Notes under the pieces: generated by a model
Databases searched by the model: none
What the model saw: the letters and a program-made list of their open reading frames with translations, nothing else
Told to the model about the DNA's origin: nothing
NCBI GenBank assembly: GCA_965649825.1
Contig: OZ287713.1
Location: 248,001 to 312,000 of the forward strand
Reading direction: 5' to 3'
DNA from: Penicillus capitatus
Lineage: Eukaryota > Chlorophyta
Length of the DNA stretch: 64,000 bases
Made by a program: the position numbers and the translations under genes
Shown: positions 13,068 to 24,639 of the stretch, piece by piece
Position numbering within the stretch: position 1 is the first letter of the stretch
Layout: each line of letters begins with the position of its first letter

Positions 13068-15678
13068 TTATTCATAGGAGACAACGGGAGGATGGTCTCT
13101 CGATAACGGGAATTCTGGGCAAGCGGTGCGATCGCTTCTCTTCGGAGACTGCTGCAGCACAGCGACTGAGAAAAAATGCACGAGAGCAAAATAAAGCCAG
13201 ACCGACTCGACTTCTTGAAGAAGGTCCTTCTCGATGTAGAGATCTGTCACGAGTCCTCTTTTCGTCATGTCGTCGATGAGATACTGGCAGTGTTGTCGAT
13301 TCCCTGGGAGGCATCGGGTTAGGAGACAGTTTCGTTCGAGCGTACTCCGAGACCATGCATGTGCGAATACTCAATGAGGAGCGCAAACACGTCACCACTC
13401 CTGAGATGCGGCGGCGCATCCATCTGTCAAAACAGTAGATGACAGATCCAGCAGCACCTTCGCGAGGCCGACCTCAGATGGATCCTCCAATTCTTCGAGT
13501 AGTGTGTAACATGAACGGAACGCCGCATCGTGATCGTTTCCGAGAAGAGCTCGAGCGTCCAGGAATCGCTCGATCTGCCGAATTCGTTGGATGAGGTTTC
13601 GCAGTAGGGCGTCTACATGTATGCCACCTCAGTCTTTGTTTTGCTGTTTATCGTAACTCGTGACCTCTATCTTGGAGTTGGGATTCGGCCAATACATCGC
13701 GTTCCTGTTTGAGTGCGGCCAGTCCTCTCTCGTAGTCTCTTCAGATCATACAAAGTATCTGTAATACAGACAAGCGACGGTGTATGGTATGTTACCTGTA
13801 ATCATCTATTTCTATTTGTGCCCTCGTTGCGTAAAATCGCGCCAACGGTGCTTTTGCATCTGCCAGCGTATAGAAGCGTATGATTTTCTCGCAGAGATCT
13901 GCGTTTTCACTCCAATCCAATGTTCTCAGGAAGTTGGCGGCGGTGATGTAGACATTTGAACATCGAGAGCGGCCTGGCGAGATCGTGCATGATTTCACAC
14001 AAGGTGCCACCGATGCGCACTTGCGAAAGCGATGACTTTGTCGACATCTCCTGAGCGGATCAAAGCCTCCACGGCTTTCACTCTCTCCCCCACCTCTGAG
14101 AATTTCTTTGCGGCTAACAGCCATGAACCTTGCGCTTCGCAAGCCAATGCCACCATCAGGCCTCGATCCTTTCGATCCTTGTCGGAATCTGAGTCCGAAA
14201 AGAACACTCCATTCCGCAGAGAAATGAAGCATACCGTCAGAAAGGACACCGCCTGTACACAGACGATCCGCTAACTCCTGCGACAAAACACGCGATCTTA
14301 TGCCCTGACAGCTGTGTCGCGCTCTTGCTTGGTCGATCAGGATATCGTGCTGTTCAGCGAGCGTCACAGCTCTTGTGGTATCTCCCATACAAGCCAAAGC
14401 ATGGATTGCTTTTTCGTACTCTTTAAAGTGCAAGAAAGCATCGACGACTCTCTCCTGAATACCCGCCGCCGCGTTCTCGAGACCTCCTGCCTGTTGCATC
14501 TTGTCGAGCACGACGCCAAATGTTGCGATCGAGCGAGAGCGAATGCAGGCGTCGATGGCTTTTGGATAATCGACGGCCTAAAGGAGGATGTCTGGGTCAG
14601 CAGACGTGTCTCCATACGAACCTCTGCATACAGCGCCGCCGCTCGTTCCCACTGATGTCGCTCTCCGAAGTAGGCAGCGATGGTTTCGTGGTCGGCATCT
14701 TTGGCCTGCTGCACAAGTGCGTACAACGCATCGTCTCGTGCGTTTGTCATTGCCAGATGCATCTACGCACATCGCCTCCGTCTTCAAGCGTCGAAACAGA
14801 TCGACAAACCGCGTTGTCGACGAATCCCGCATCTGTGAACAGATCGATGGCCATATCTATGTGTCCCAGTGATGCGTATTGCCGTGCGAGGAAGAACAGC
14901 GATGCCTTGTCTTCTTTCTCCCGTGCAATCTTCAAGGATGTTTCGCGATCGCCCTGTGACAAAAGCGAAAAGCGCGTTTGCATCTCTGGCCGATTCGCTA
15001 CCTGAGACCAATAGAGTTTAGTCGCCGAAAGAACGTCACCTGCCGTCGAAAACGCGGCGATCGCTTCGTCAATGGACCCCATATGGGCGCAATACCGTCC
15101 CCACCATATCCACAGCTCACGGTGATCTACAAAGATAAAGAAGTCGGGTTCGCCATTGAAGTTACGGTGTCGTAGACCGGCTTGGCGAACGTATGATTCA
15201 AGCTCTGATCTCTTGCCGACGCTGAGCAACATTCGCGGAATCTCGTCGTGTTGCACATGAGCTCTCTCATATGCGTGAACGGCAGCTTGGTCGTTGCCTT
15301 CGAGTTCGTGTTTCCGGCCCAACGCATAATAGATCAGCGGCAACTTCGTTCTCGCGTGCGTTTCGGCAGACGCAATGGCCTTTTCCCAATCTCCTCTCGC
15401 CTTGCGTCACTCCGCTGAGAGGAGAACAAAAAGAGTGACCTTACGAGATAAACATCCACAATCCGATCAGAATCTCTTTGCGCTTCGGGTGACTCCCATG
15501 TCTTCTCGACATCCCTTAATCGAGAACCCGCTGACCCGGACACACGACTCGCATCGCTTGCTGCATCCATGACGAAGCGAAAGTCGTCGCGGATGATTGT
15601 TCGACACGTCAGCATTAAGAAAGCAGCCGAATCGTCGTCCTTTTTTATGATGCATTGCGAGGCATCGTGGCGACACAA
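13068..15678 (-). CDS. IFT140: IFT140-like, C-terminal TPR half only
   Basis: Eleven exons on the minus strand: 15678-15445, 15400-14810, 14762-14622, 14577-14329, 14277-14250, 14188-14021, 13973-13796, 13738-13665, 13612-13444, 13400-13354 and 13303-13068. All phases agree, giving 704 aa. The match to the C-terminal half of the intraflagellar transport subunit IFT140 is clear and ordered: IPRMLLSVG, ELWIWWGRY, FFLARQYASLGHIDMAI, DILIDQELADRLC, SWLLAAKKF, VYITAANFLRTLDW and AQIEIDDYRDYE. IFT140 is a core subunit of IFT complex A in retrograde flagellar transport. Family members are about twice this length and begin with two WD40 propellers, but nothing of that kind lies upstream before the next gene. 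The first exon is weakly conserved and the true start is unknown. Confidence 0.8.
14278..14328 (-). other. GC-AG intron in IFT140-like gene
   Basis: A 51-bp intron starting GCAAG, the usual form of GC donors, and ending GTCGCAG. Joining in phase 0 gives ILIDQELADRLC, which lines up with the same stretch of the family. Reading through puts extra residues there and leads to the wrong frame. Confidence 0.65.
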
Positions 15679-17196
15679 GAAGACAAATATAGAGCTGTTG
15701 AGAAACTTGAGAACGCGGGAGACGATCTACAATTACTGTCCGCGGCAATTGACGAAGCCAGATTCCTCGAAGACATTCCGGGAGATCATCGACTATTTCT
15801 AAAACTTAACAAACACCTTTACCGTTTACCTCTAACTCTTTTCGGCCGCTAGAACTCGTTTTCGCAAACTCGAGCTCGTCGTAGAAGCGGTAGTGGTAGT
15901 AAGGAAGGACCTGATCACGAAGATGTCTTGCAGTTTAATCGACTCGGCCAAGCTTACACCTACCTCACTCGACTGACTGCTAGAATCGAAACCTGGAGGT
16001 GCCACTGTCAAACCCCGATGCCCTCTACATGTATTTCATTTGAGGTGCGTGGCCTATTTGGGATCGTTGTCAGTGATTGGATGCGATCGGGTTAGGGGAT
16101 AACGATACGGAGCGTCCTATGTGGGCTGACAAGGGAGGCATCGATTTCGACGGTCGATCACATTGAAGTTTCTGCTCGACAATATCGCGTGCAAACCTTT
16201 TACATCAACTGGAGTTGGACATTCTGGATTTCTCCATAAGTTACTTCTCTTCGTTTATCGCACGTCCACCTCTGTATTAGCAAACGCTGGTAAGGCCAGC
16301 TAATGAGTGTAGAGATTTCACCTGTCCCATTTTTGCTGTTTACGTTATGTGAAGACATCAGCTGTTTCGAGGACAAGGCACATAGTCGTCGATTTTTCCT
16401 CAGATCTGAAAGCATACATGATGTTCTCTCCTAAAATTGATCATCATATCATCTGCGCTGTCACATCAGAGAGCGGACGGATGCTTCAATCTACGGCTAA
16501 AGGACATGAGAAAAAATGCGGATATCGCTAAAGTCGGTGATATACTGCCGAGGAGCATTGTGTATGTGAGAAAACACTATTGCTGTCGTTGCTATTCTAA
16601 GGCGACGAGTACTGCTACCAGTCCGTCGCTAGTTCGGTCGAACTGCGGGCTGCGATATAAACGCTAAGTACAAGGCGTTGGCGGAGTCGAGAAACGCGTT
16701 CCGTTAAGTGTGGTCAGATAAACGTCGTTCTGCATTCTGTGCATGGCTTCTACGAGTCAACATGGCGTCTCATTGGCATGGGATAATAGAGTGAGAAGAG
16801 TTGTTTGTTGGTGGACGCTGACCGGTAGTTGACAGGATTATGTAATCAGTGCCTTTTTGCGGAAAGCCCTTTAAATTTGGACACCCCAACACAGTCTTTA
16901 CAGTCTGACAACGAGCACGCTGTTTCTTATCTCCTCTTCTTGTCCATAATAAATACCTTCGCCTGCGGGAACGTATTCACCGTCCTCATCTTAAAAAGTT
17001 CTAAAAGTAAGCAAGCTGCCTCCGCTCGTCGCACGAACGAACGAACGAACGAACGAACATCTTTCTCCGGATGGACGCGCGCGAAACGAATCTCGTCGTC
17101 GAGCAATCCCGACTCGAGATAACGCCGTCGACGCTTCAACAGTTATTGCGTCTCGTCTAACGAGTTTTTTTGTTTGTGTAGCAGGTGCGGTTAACG
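15679..17196. other. intergenic, no gene seen
   Basis: About 1.5 kb between the weak first exon of the IFT140-like gene and the ATG of the giant gene. I looked for WD40 coding on the minus strand that could complete IFT140 and found none. A pyrimidine-rich stretch ending TGTAGCAG at 17164-17184 could be the acceptor of a leader intron of the giant gene. Confidence 0.5.
17029..17058. repeat. ACGA tetranucleotide microsatellite
   Basis: About six perfect tandem copies of ACGA, 140 to 170 bp upstream of the start of the giant gene. Confidence 0.9.
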
Positions 17197-18570
17197 ATGT
17201 CGCACGTGACAAAACAAAAGTGGCTGGAACTCGACGTTTTTCAGGAAGCACTAAAGGCGTCCGTTAGAGGACGTTTGACACAGGAATATCTCGCTGCCGC
17301 TCGTAACTCTATAAAAACGTTCCTCGAGTATAACTCCGTGGAGGTCGGCTACAGTGAACTTACGGAGCGCGGATCCAAGGCCTTCATTCGTTGCGTCATC
17401 TATGCTTACGCCGTCAGAGTGTTTCAACAAAAGGGGGAGTTGTGCGGGCCATTGGCACGCGCTCTCGAATGGTTCGTACGACAAACGGATGCGGAGACGC
17501 AACGCGATTTTTGGGACGTTCTTCTGTTTTCGCGACAGTACGATGCATCAAAGCTTCGCGTCGCCGACGTGACAAACGGATTCTACGACAAAGACAAAAA
17601 AGTCGAAACGCAGTGTAACAACCAGCCGGATTTAGATATCTTGTTGGATCTCCTGTCTGTCCCACAGTGTACGGGGCAGGAGATAGATGCCATTGTGGGT
17701 CTTATCGAAATGGCATTGTACGAAATGCGCACGCATATGGTGCAAGCGGGATCGTCAAGTGACACTGGAGAGCATGACATGGTTCAGAAAGCCCTTGGAA
17801 AAGCTGTGTGTTCTACCAAGCTTCTCAGTCTTTTCTTTAACCCTTTAGTTGTGAATTCCGTTTCGCGTGGTTGTCTTTCCAGCCAACAACATCTTAAATT
17901 CGTCGTACAGGAATCGACGCAGTTGACATGGAGCGATGGAAGAGGAGATTGTGACAGTCGCTGCACAATCGGTCCGAGAAAGAGGCCGGATGATTTGGTT
18001 GTTAATACACTAAGATCACTGTCACTTCGTAAAGATGTGATCCGTTTGATCTCGAGCCTCTCGGACGCCTATGTGTCGTCTTCTGCCTTTGCTAAATCTC
18101 AACTGCATAACAAAATCCTCGACGTCATTTTCTTTTCGGAGAATACCATGATGTTTGACGCCTTGTGCTGCAACCTCCAAGACGGAGGGATAAAAACTGA
18201 CTCTTTTGTTTTGGACTGTCTTATCTATTTGTTTGAATCATCTTTTCTTTTCAGAGAACTTACTGCATTCACCGTTGGAGATTTCTATACCTTTGTGTGT
18301 TTGAGTGTCAATAACGTTAGTCTTGCAACACCTGACAGGTTTTTTGAGACCTGTTTTAAATGCATCACACATGTCCAATCTGAAAACAATAGAGAAAAGG
18401 AATGGTGTTTTGAGCGCCTTTCACTTCTGCGTTTTTTCTTTTCAGGCTTATGCATACCAGCTTCGAACTTTAACGTCGATGTGTTTCTTTCGCTAGGAAG
18501 TCTGTTTCTTCGCACCCATCTCGATCCGGATTTGGATCGCATGAGACAGGGGCAGAAGATCTATCCTTAA
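17197..18570 (+). CDS. giant protein, N-terminal region
   Basis: About 457 aa from the ATG at 17197 (MSHVTKQKW). It is mostly helical with no domain I recognise. The frame closes at 18568-18570, but the frame used downstream is open back past 18500 and reads through as plausible protein (EDLSLTFRSFCQYCH). This part therefore appears joined to the AAA region by a single missing base or an unseen small intron between about 18500 and 18570. It could instead be a separate upstream gene, but the overlap of open frames argues for one gene. Confidence 0.6.
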   Translation: MSHVTKQKWLELDVFQEALKASVRGRLTQEYLAAARNSIKTFLEYNSVEVGYSELTERGSKAFIRCVIYAYAVRVFQQKGELCGPLARALEWFVRQTDAETQRDFWDVLLFSRQYDASKLRVADVTNGFYDKDKKVETQCNNQPDLDILLDLLSVPQCTGQEIDAIVGLIEMALYEMRTHMVQAGSSSDTGEHDMVQKALGKAVCSTKLLSLFFNPLVVNSVSRGCLSSQQHLKFVVQESTQLTWSDGRGDCDSRCTIGPRKRPDDLVVNTLRSLSLRKDVIRLISSLSDAYVSSSAFAKSQLHNKILDVIFFSENTMMFDALCCNLQDGGIKTDSFVLDCLIYLFESSFLFRELTAFTVGDFYTFVCLSVNNVSLATPDRFFETCFKCITHVQSENNREKEWCFERLSLLRFFFSGLCIPASNFNVDVFLSLGSLFLRTHLDPDLDRMRQGQKIYP

Positions 18571-21500
18571 CGTTCAGATCCTTTTGTCAGTACTGCCATA
18601 GAACTGCCGACTTTTGTGTTTTCCCCTGCCTACTGCATCTAGCACATGAGAACGGAGGGCATTTCTGTATGTCACTCCAGCAGTCCTGTTCTCTTGAGAT
18701 AATCCTTGAATGGACAAAGCACCCCAAGGTCGACGATGCTCGCACGCTTATTGATCTCTTTCTGCGTCACAACGATGATGAAGGAATCTGGCTTCGTCTG
18801 GCGTTGAGCTGGCTGATGAAATCTGCGAACGGACAACAAGCCTTACAAGATGCCGCAATCGATGAATCGACTTGGGCAGACGTGCGCAATCGCATCCTCA
18901 ATCAGATGAGTGTCCCAAAAGGACAGAGCATCGACACAGTTCTCTGTTTGACGCGCTTGGTGTGTCTACTGCTGAATCTGCATCCAGAGATTGTTGTGCC
19001 GGCACTGAAATTGACTGCGCATGGCATCGTCAACTTCGAAATTCCTGACAATGAGTTCGATCTACTGATGGGAACCATGACAGCGGCCATATATCACTCG
19101 GATGTTGTCATACGGGAGTTGCTGTCAGATGCCTTCGATGAGGCTCTCGCCAAAGACACCCTGTCTGAGATCACTTTCTTCAACAAGCTGATCTCATTTG
19201 TGAAAAGACAGTCAGAGGACGACAGGAGGACTCTTTGCAGTATCATCAATCAGCTACTGCACAAGCTCTTTCATCTTCTCGAGAAAGATGACGACCATGT
19301 CCAGAAAGGGAATCTGACGAGACTGGTGAATCTTGGCATCGAAGACATAACAGAGAGTGGGACAGCGGCAGAGACGGAGACAGTTATCTTCCAACATATG
19401 CATTTACCTCCGTTCTTCTCGGCAACCTTCCCGGAAGGAAAAACCATTCAAGTCGACAGTGCATCGTTGGATGGCATAAAGATGATCGCCAGCCTGTTTA
19501 GTCGCAATCAACTGAACCTGGCGAGTTCATCCCTGAGAAAAGAGATTCTATCCACATCAGAGACAGGAGCGAGAATGGAAAGCGTTGACGGTCTCTCAGG
19601 CAGGAAGGGCACATCTCTGATCAAGACGGCTACAACTGAAGAGAATATCCAGATGATCGAAGAAGTGGTAATGCATAACCGTCCCGTTCTGCTCTACGGA
19701 GATTCGGGAGTGGGCAAAACGGCCACCTTAAAGGAATTGGCAGATCGCAAGGGTGTCGAATTGGTCCGTCTGAACATGTCTTCGAATCTTAGCCCAGAGG
19801 ACTTTTTGGCAAAGACATCGTTCGATTCCAGTGGTCAGATTGTGCTCGATGTGCAGCCCTTTGCTAGGAGCTTCGAAAAAGGCAATTGGGTGCTGCTTGA
19901 TGAAATGAATCTAGCAGAGGAGAGTACACTCAAAGTGGTCGTTGACGCACTAGAGAATGGCAAAATCGTCCTTTGCGACCGAAGCTCCGCACTAACGCCT
20001 CCACGGGTCCTGAAGAAACATCCGAACTTCAGACTGTTTGCCACTCAGAATCCGTGGCAAGCTGGCAAGAGAGAGCGAATGAGTTCAGCCTTCTTCTCTC
20101 ACTTCTCTGTTATGCACTTTAAAGAGCTGCCGAAAGAAGAGTGGAATTGGATTGTGCAGTCAACACTGAGACGTCATTTTACAAGCACCAGGACACATCT
20201 CATTCTGGCTGTGGCCAGAAAGATGACTGATTTTCACTGGAATGTCAGAGAGAGCATCAAAAACAAGTGCTACGAGACTGGTAGCCACACAGTCATTACC
20301 AACCGCGAGCTATTGATGTGGACAGCAATGATATCGACTGCTGAACACCTGCCCAAGGTTGAAGCAGAGCTGGGCAACTACGCGTGGCTCATCTATGGCT
20401 GCCGATTCAAAGAAGAAGGTCGGCAGCTGGTCAGGGATATTCTGAGGGAGAGAGGCCTGTCTGTCGGCGAAGTGACTGCCTGGCCTCGCAGAGGTATCAC
20501 AAGTTTTGAAAAGATGATGCAGGCATACTCTGCTCTGAGATCTGACGACAAGCAGAGGCTCCAATTAGATGCAGAAGCTCTTTGGAAGAGACACTTCTCT
20601 TCGGGACCAACACTGGATAACAACGGCAAGCAGACGATCGAGCGATGCATGTCTGTACATGGACATGTCTTGAAAGCGATTCTCGATCCAAATTTCATCC
20701 AGTGTTACGGAGTGTACACTTCGTTTTCTGAGTACTGGCTTGTGAAATGGATAGCAGATGCGCTGCAAAAAGGATGCTTCAGAAACGACTGTCCAAAGGA
20801 GCTGGGATTACTTGGAGCTGAGATCTACTGCTCTGCTCTCAGAAACAGACAAGCACAGATGATTGTTTTTAAGATCTTTAAGAAGGAATGGAATTTCGAT
20901 CGAGACTCCGTGGAGCTTCAGAGCTTCCTCGTGCCAGAGATGCCTGTCGTAGTTAATGATCACACATGTGAACTGCTGACAGTCCTGGTCAATGCGTTGC
21001 GAAGTGAACAGCCCATTCTGATCAAAGGATGTGCTGGCTCAGGCAAAAGCTGCTTGGCCAAGACAATTGCCTTCTTACTGAGAAATCAGTATGAACAGGT
21101 CACACTCACGTCAGAGAGTGAACCTTCCGTCATGCTTGGAGAACATCTACCAAAAGAAAACAGCCACGAAGAGGTCTCTATTGAATGGAGGGATGGTCCA
21201 TTGACAAGGTCGTTCAAAGAGGGCACCGTTTGTATTGTCGACAACATCGGTCAGGCAGAAGCAGTACTGCAAGAGAGAATCAATCCTGTCCTAGAATCTC
21301 CAAAGGTCCTTTGTCTGTCGGAGAAAGGAGAAACAAAGAGCCATCATTGTCGTATTCTGAGTGACGGAACAGTGTCCGAAGTGCCTGGCCCTGCAAAAGG
21401 ATTCCAGTTCATTGCAACCTACACTCCAAAAGGCGTCGCTTCAAGGGGATATGACAGCACGTCCAATGAACTGACAGCTGCCTTTGCCAACCGATTCCTC

Positions 21501-24500
21501 ACAGTGCATGTCGACGATCCTGGCCAGCTGTCAGATAGTCAGTTCAGATCTGTCCTGCACGGTATGCTGAAATGCTCTCTGTGCAATGAGATCGATCGAG
21601 AGCATATCCAAGACATTTGCAGTTATTGCTTAAAAATTCGAAACTTCCAGGCCAAACAAAGCGGAGGACGGAGTAGCTTCAGACATATTGTCACGTTCGT
21701 GGACATCGTGACAAACTTGATGGCGCAATGCCCCAGAACGAATTTCAAAGACTGTCTGCATTCTGCTTTGATAGCAGTTTTTGCTCTCCGTCTAAAAGAT
21801 TCGCGACAAAAGAAACAACTGCTCGATCATATGGGCTGTCCTTCTGATGCTATGAGTAAATTGCAGCTGCATGCCGATGTCGAGGTCGATCCAGAACTGG
21901 TGCTGACGCCCTCGAGAAAAGCCTATGCCGATGCTGTTCTGCTCGGCGTTTGCACGAACAAACCTATTCTACTCGAAGGAAAACCAGCTGTTGGAAAAAC
22001 AGCTCTGATCAGTGGACTGAGGATGTTCCGTGGGCGTCGCAACCGAGTTATCGTTTTGAGCAACAGCGACACCACTGCACTGCAAGACTATTTTGGAGCA
22101 TGGATGCCTGGAAAGGCAGGGTTCCGTTACTCAAAAGGTGTCCTCATTCAAGCTATGGAGAATGGAGACTGGTTTGTGGCAGATGAGTTCAATCTCGCGC
22201 CTCTTTCCGTTGCAGCAGAGTTAATGCCTTTGCTGGAGGGATCACGCATCATTCAGATTCCAGGCACCGGCATGACGGTCAATGTGCATCCAGATTTCAG
22301 ATTTTTTGCAACCCAGAATGCATTCCACGGAGGCGGAGACGGAAGAAAGCTTCTACCCATTACTGTGCGGAATCGTTTTCTGGAGGTGGATGTGGACAAC
22401 TTTCAGCAAGACGAATTTGCCGACATCATCTACAAGCGATTCCAGAAGGAAGAGTATCGAGGCATTGTGACCAAGACAGACGCACAGAACCTGTCCACTC
22501 TCTACTTTGCATCTTCCGGGACCTTCCGTCTGACGATGAGAGACTTGATCAAGCTGGTTCGCAGATTCAAGCTCCTCCAAGCGGAGAATCGAAATGGAAC
22601 GTCCTGGCCCGCTGTCGTCATGTCGTTGCTCAGTCCCCTGATCTCCACGGCAGACGAGCAAACGCAGCTCTTTTCACTTGTCAAGGAGGCATTCGGAAAA
22701 GCAGCAGAGAGCATTGCAAGATCCTGTATGAAGAAGTGTGTTGAAGAAACGAACCATGCACTTCTATTCTTCCAAGGACCCCTGTATGTTTCGTTCGACG
22801 GATATAAACTCAGTCGGAGCCGTCTATGGAAACACAGCGATAGCAAGAAGGCGCCGCCCAAGATCTTTCAGGATAAACTTGTTGAGTTGGCATTCACGAT
22901 AAAGGCAAAGGAGCCAGTTCTCCTTTATGGAGAATCTTCGTTCAAAACAGAACTTATCAGGACATGGTTGGAGATCTCCCAGATGGCAGACAAAACACAG
23001 ATGGTACATTTGACTTCTGATTCCGAGGCTACAGAACTGATTGGCCAAGTGCACCTGGCATCGACAGTGGAAGTTCTCGAGATGCTGTTGTCCACCGGCA
23101 ACCTCATTCTTAGTGAGACTGAAGAAAGACTTGCCTCGCGAGACCAAGCAGAAAAACGAAACAGTAACATTCGACTGATCAGTTGCCGAAATGGTCTGCC
23201 AACAAAAATTAAAGAACTCATCGAAACACTCAAAGGAAAGACGGCGATCTCGTGTGATCAGCGATCAACTGCAGCAGACAATGTACACTCTGGACCTTCT
23301 GAAGCTGAAGCGAGTATCCATCATCCCTCAAGTACAGAAGGTGGGCAGTCGGATGATTATTCAAGTAGTGATACGGAATGGGATGATTCTGACGCCGAAG
23401 ACCAAGGCTCCGTTCGGAGAGACGATGAATCAATAGACGCAGCCGGCACTTCTGATGCACGACACGCAGATGCAATAGCGGATCTGGAGATAAATGAGGA
23501 GAACCATGTCGAAGAGCCTGAATATTATCGACCATTTGCTCCGGTCCATGACACGATCAGACAGATCTTCTCTTTGCTGCAGAATGTGTTTGGCGAAGAC
23601 ATCCCCGTTGCCCTGAAACGAGCAGTTTGCCGGATGGAGCAGATATGTGCGTTTATGTCATCTGCCAATCGGATCCAGAGTCAAGGGTGCTTCGTCTTCC
23701 GTGATGGTCCATTTGTCAATGCCATCACCTTGAAGCATGTCTGCGTGATCGAGGATTATGATCGATGTCCACAGTCTGTCACTGAACGATTGAACAGTGC
23801 ACTAGAAGTAGACCCAACGTTCTCGATCCCTGAAGATGCGTCTCTCGATGGAATGGGAGCTGAGAAGTTAGATATTCCTAAGAAAGGCTATGCTTTTATA
23901 GTAACGGCAAACGTGGCGTCTTCTGCCACGAAACCGCGCCTCTCGGAGGCCACCAAGAGCAGGATCACCCGAATCCATATCCCGGCATACTCGAATGAAG
24001 ATATCATGTCGATTGTTGATGCAAATCTGTTCCGTGATCTGAAAGAGGAGTATCACAAGGATGCCCCTCTTCTGCTGGACGCCATTCGAACGATTCGATC
24101 CAAAGTCGCTAAAGAAACACACGAGAATCCATCTGCAGATTTCCGAAGAGTTCTTAGATGGGTCAGTTTCGTGACACATCATCCAAGAGATAGAATGCCT
24201 TTTGAGAGAATCATCTTACTGGGGGCCAAATACTTCTACCTCACTGGTCTACCGTTAGAGAAACAGAAGAAGATCCTTTTGACGCACTTCAGTGATGATG
24301 TTCACAAATGGGAAGACAAGTCCATGACAGCGAAACCTGCAGATGGACATAGTACCTCCTCTTTTGCCATGAGCATCGAAGATCGAAGAGATAAAGGCGT
24401 TCGATTAGCTCGATTGCAGGGTGTGGGTCTCACACTGAGCATTCCATGTCGCACAGAGGAGTACAACGAGTGGAAACCATCTCTGCATCCAACTCCGACT

Positions 24501-24584
24501 GTCATGGATAACATGGCTCGCATCTTTGCCTCTATCAGCACCAAGACACCTCTGCTGCTTGAAGGGCCGCCAGGGATTGGCAAA
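18543..24584 (+). CDS. giant protein, AAA modules 1 to 4 and start of 5
   Basis: One open exon of about 2,000 codons. AAA1 has Walker A GDSGVGKT (19698-19721) and Walker B WVLLDEMN. AAA2 has GCAGSGKS (21027-21050) and a weak Walker B, CIVDNIG. AAA3 has GKPAVGKT (21978-22001) and WFVADEFN. AAA4 has a degenerate loop, GESSFKT (22929-22949), no clear Walker B, and an acidic insert around 23340-23530. AAA5 begins at the exon end with GPPGIGK (24564-24584). The style of these modules (LLDEMNLAEEST, FATQNP) is that of midasin rather than dynein. The first ATG in this frame is 18669, but coding appears to extend further upstream. Confidence 0.85.
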
Positions 24585-24639
24585 GTAAGAGAGTGAAGCT
24601 GAAAGGATCCAACACTTACCTGTCTATTCTTGCTCGCAG

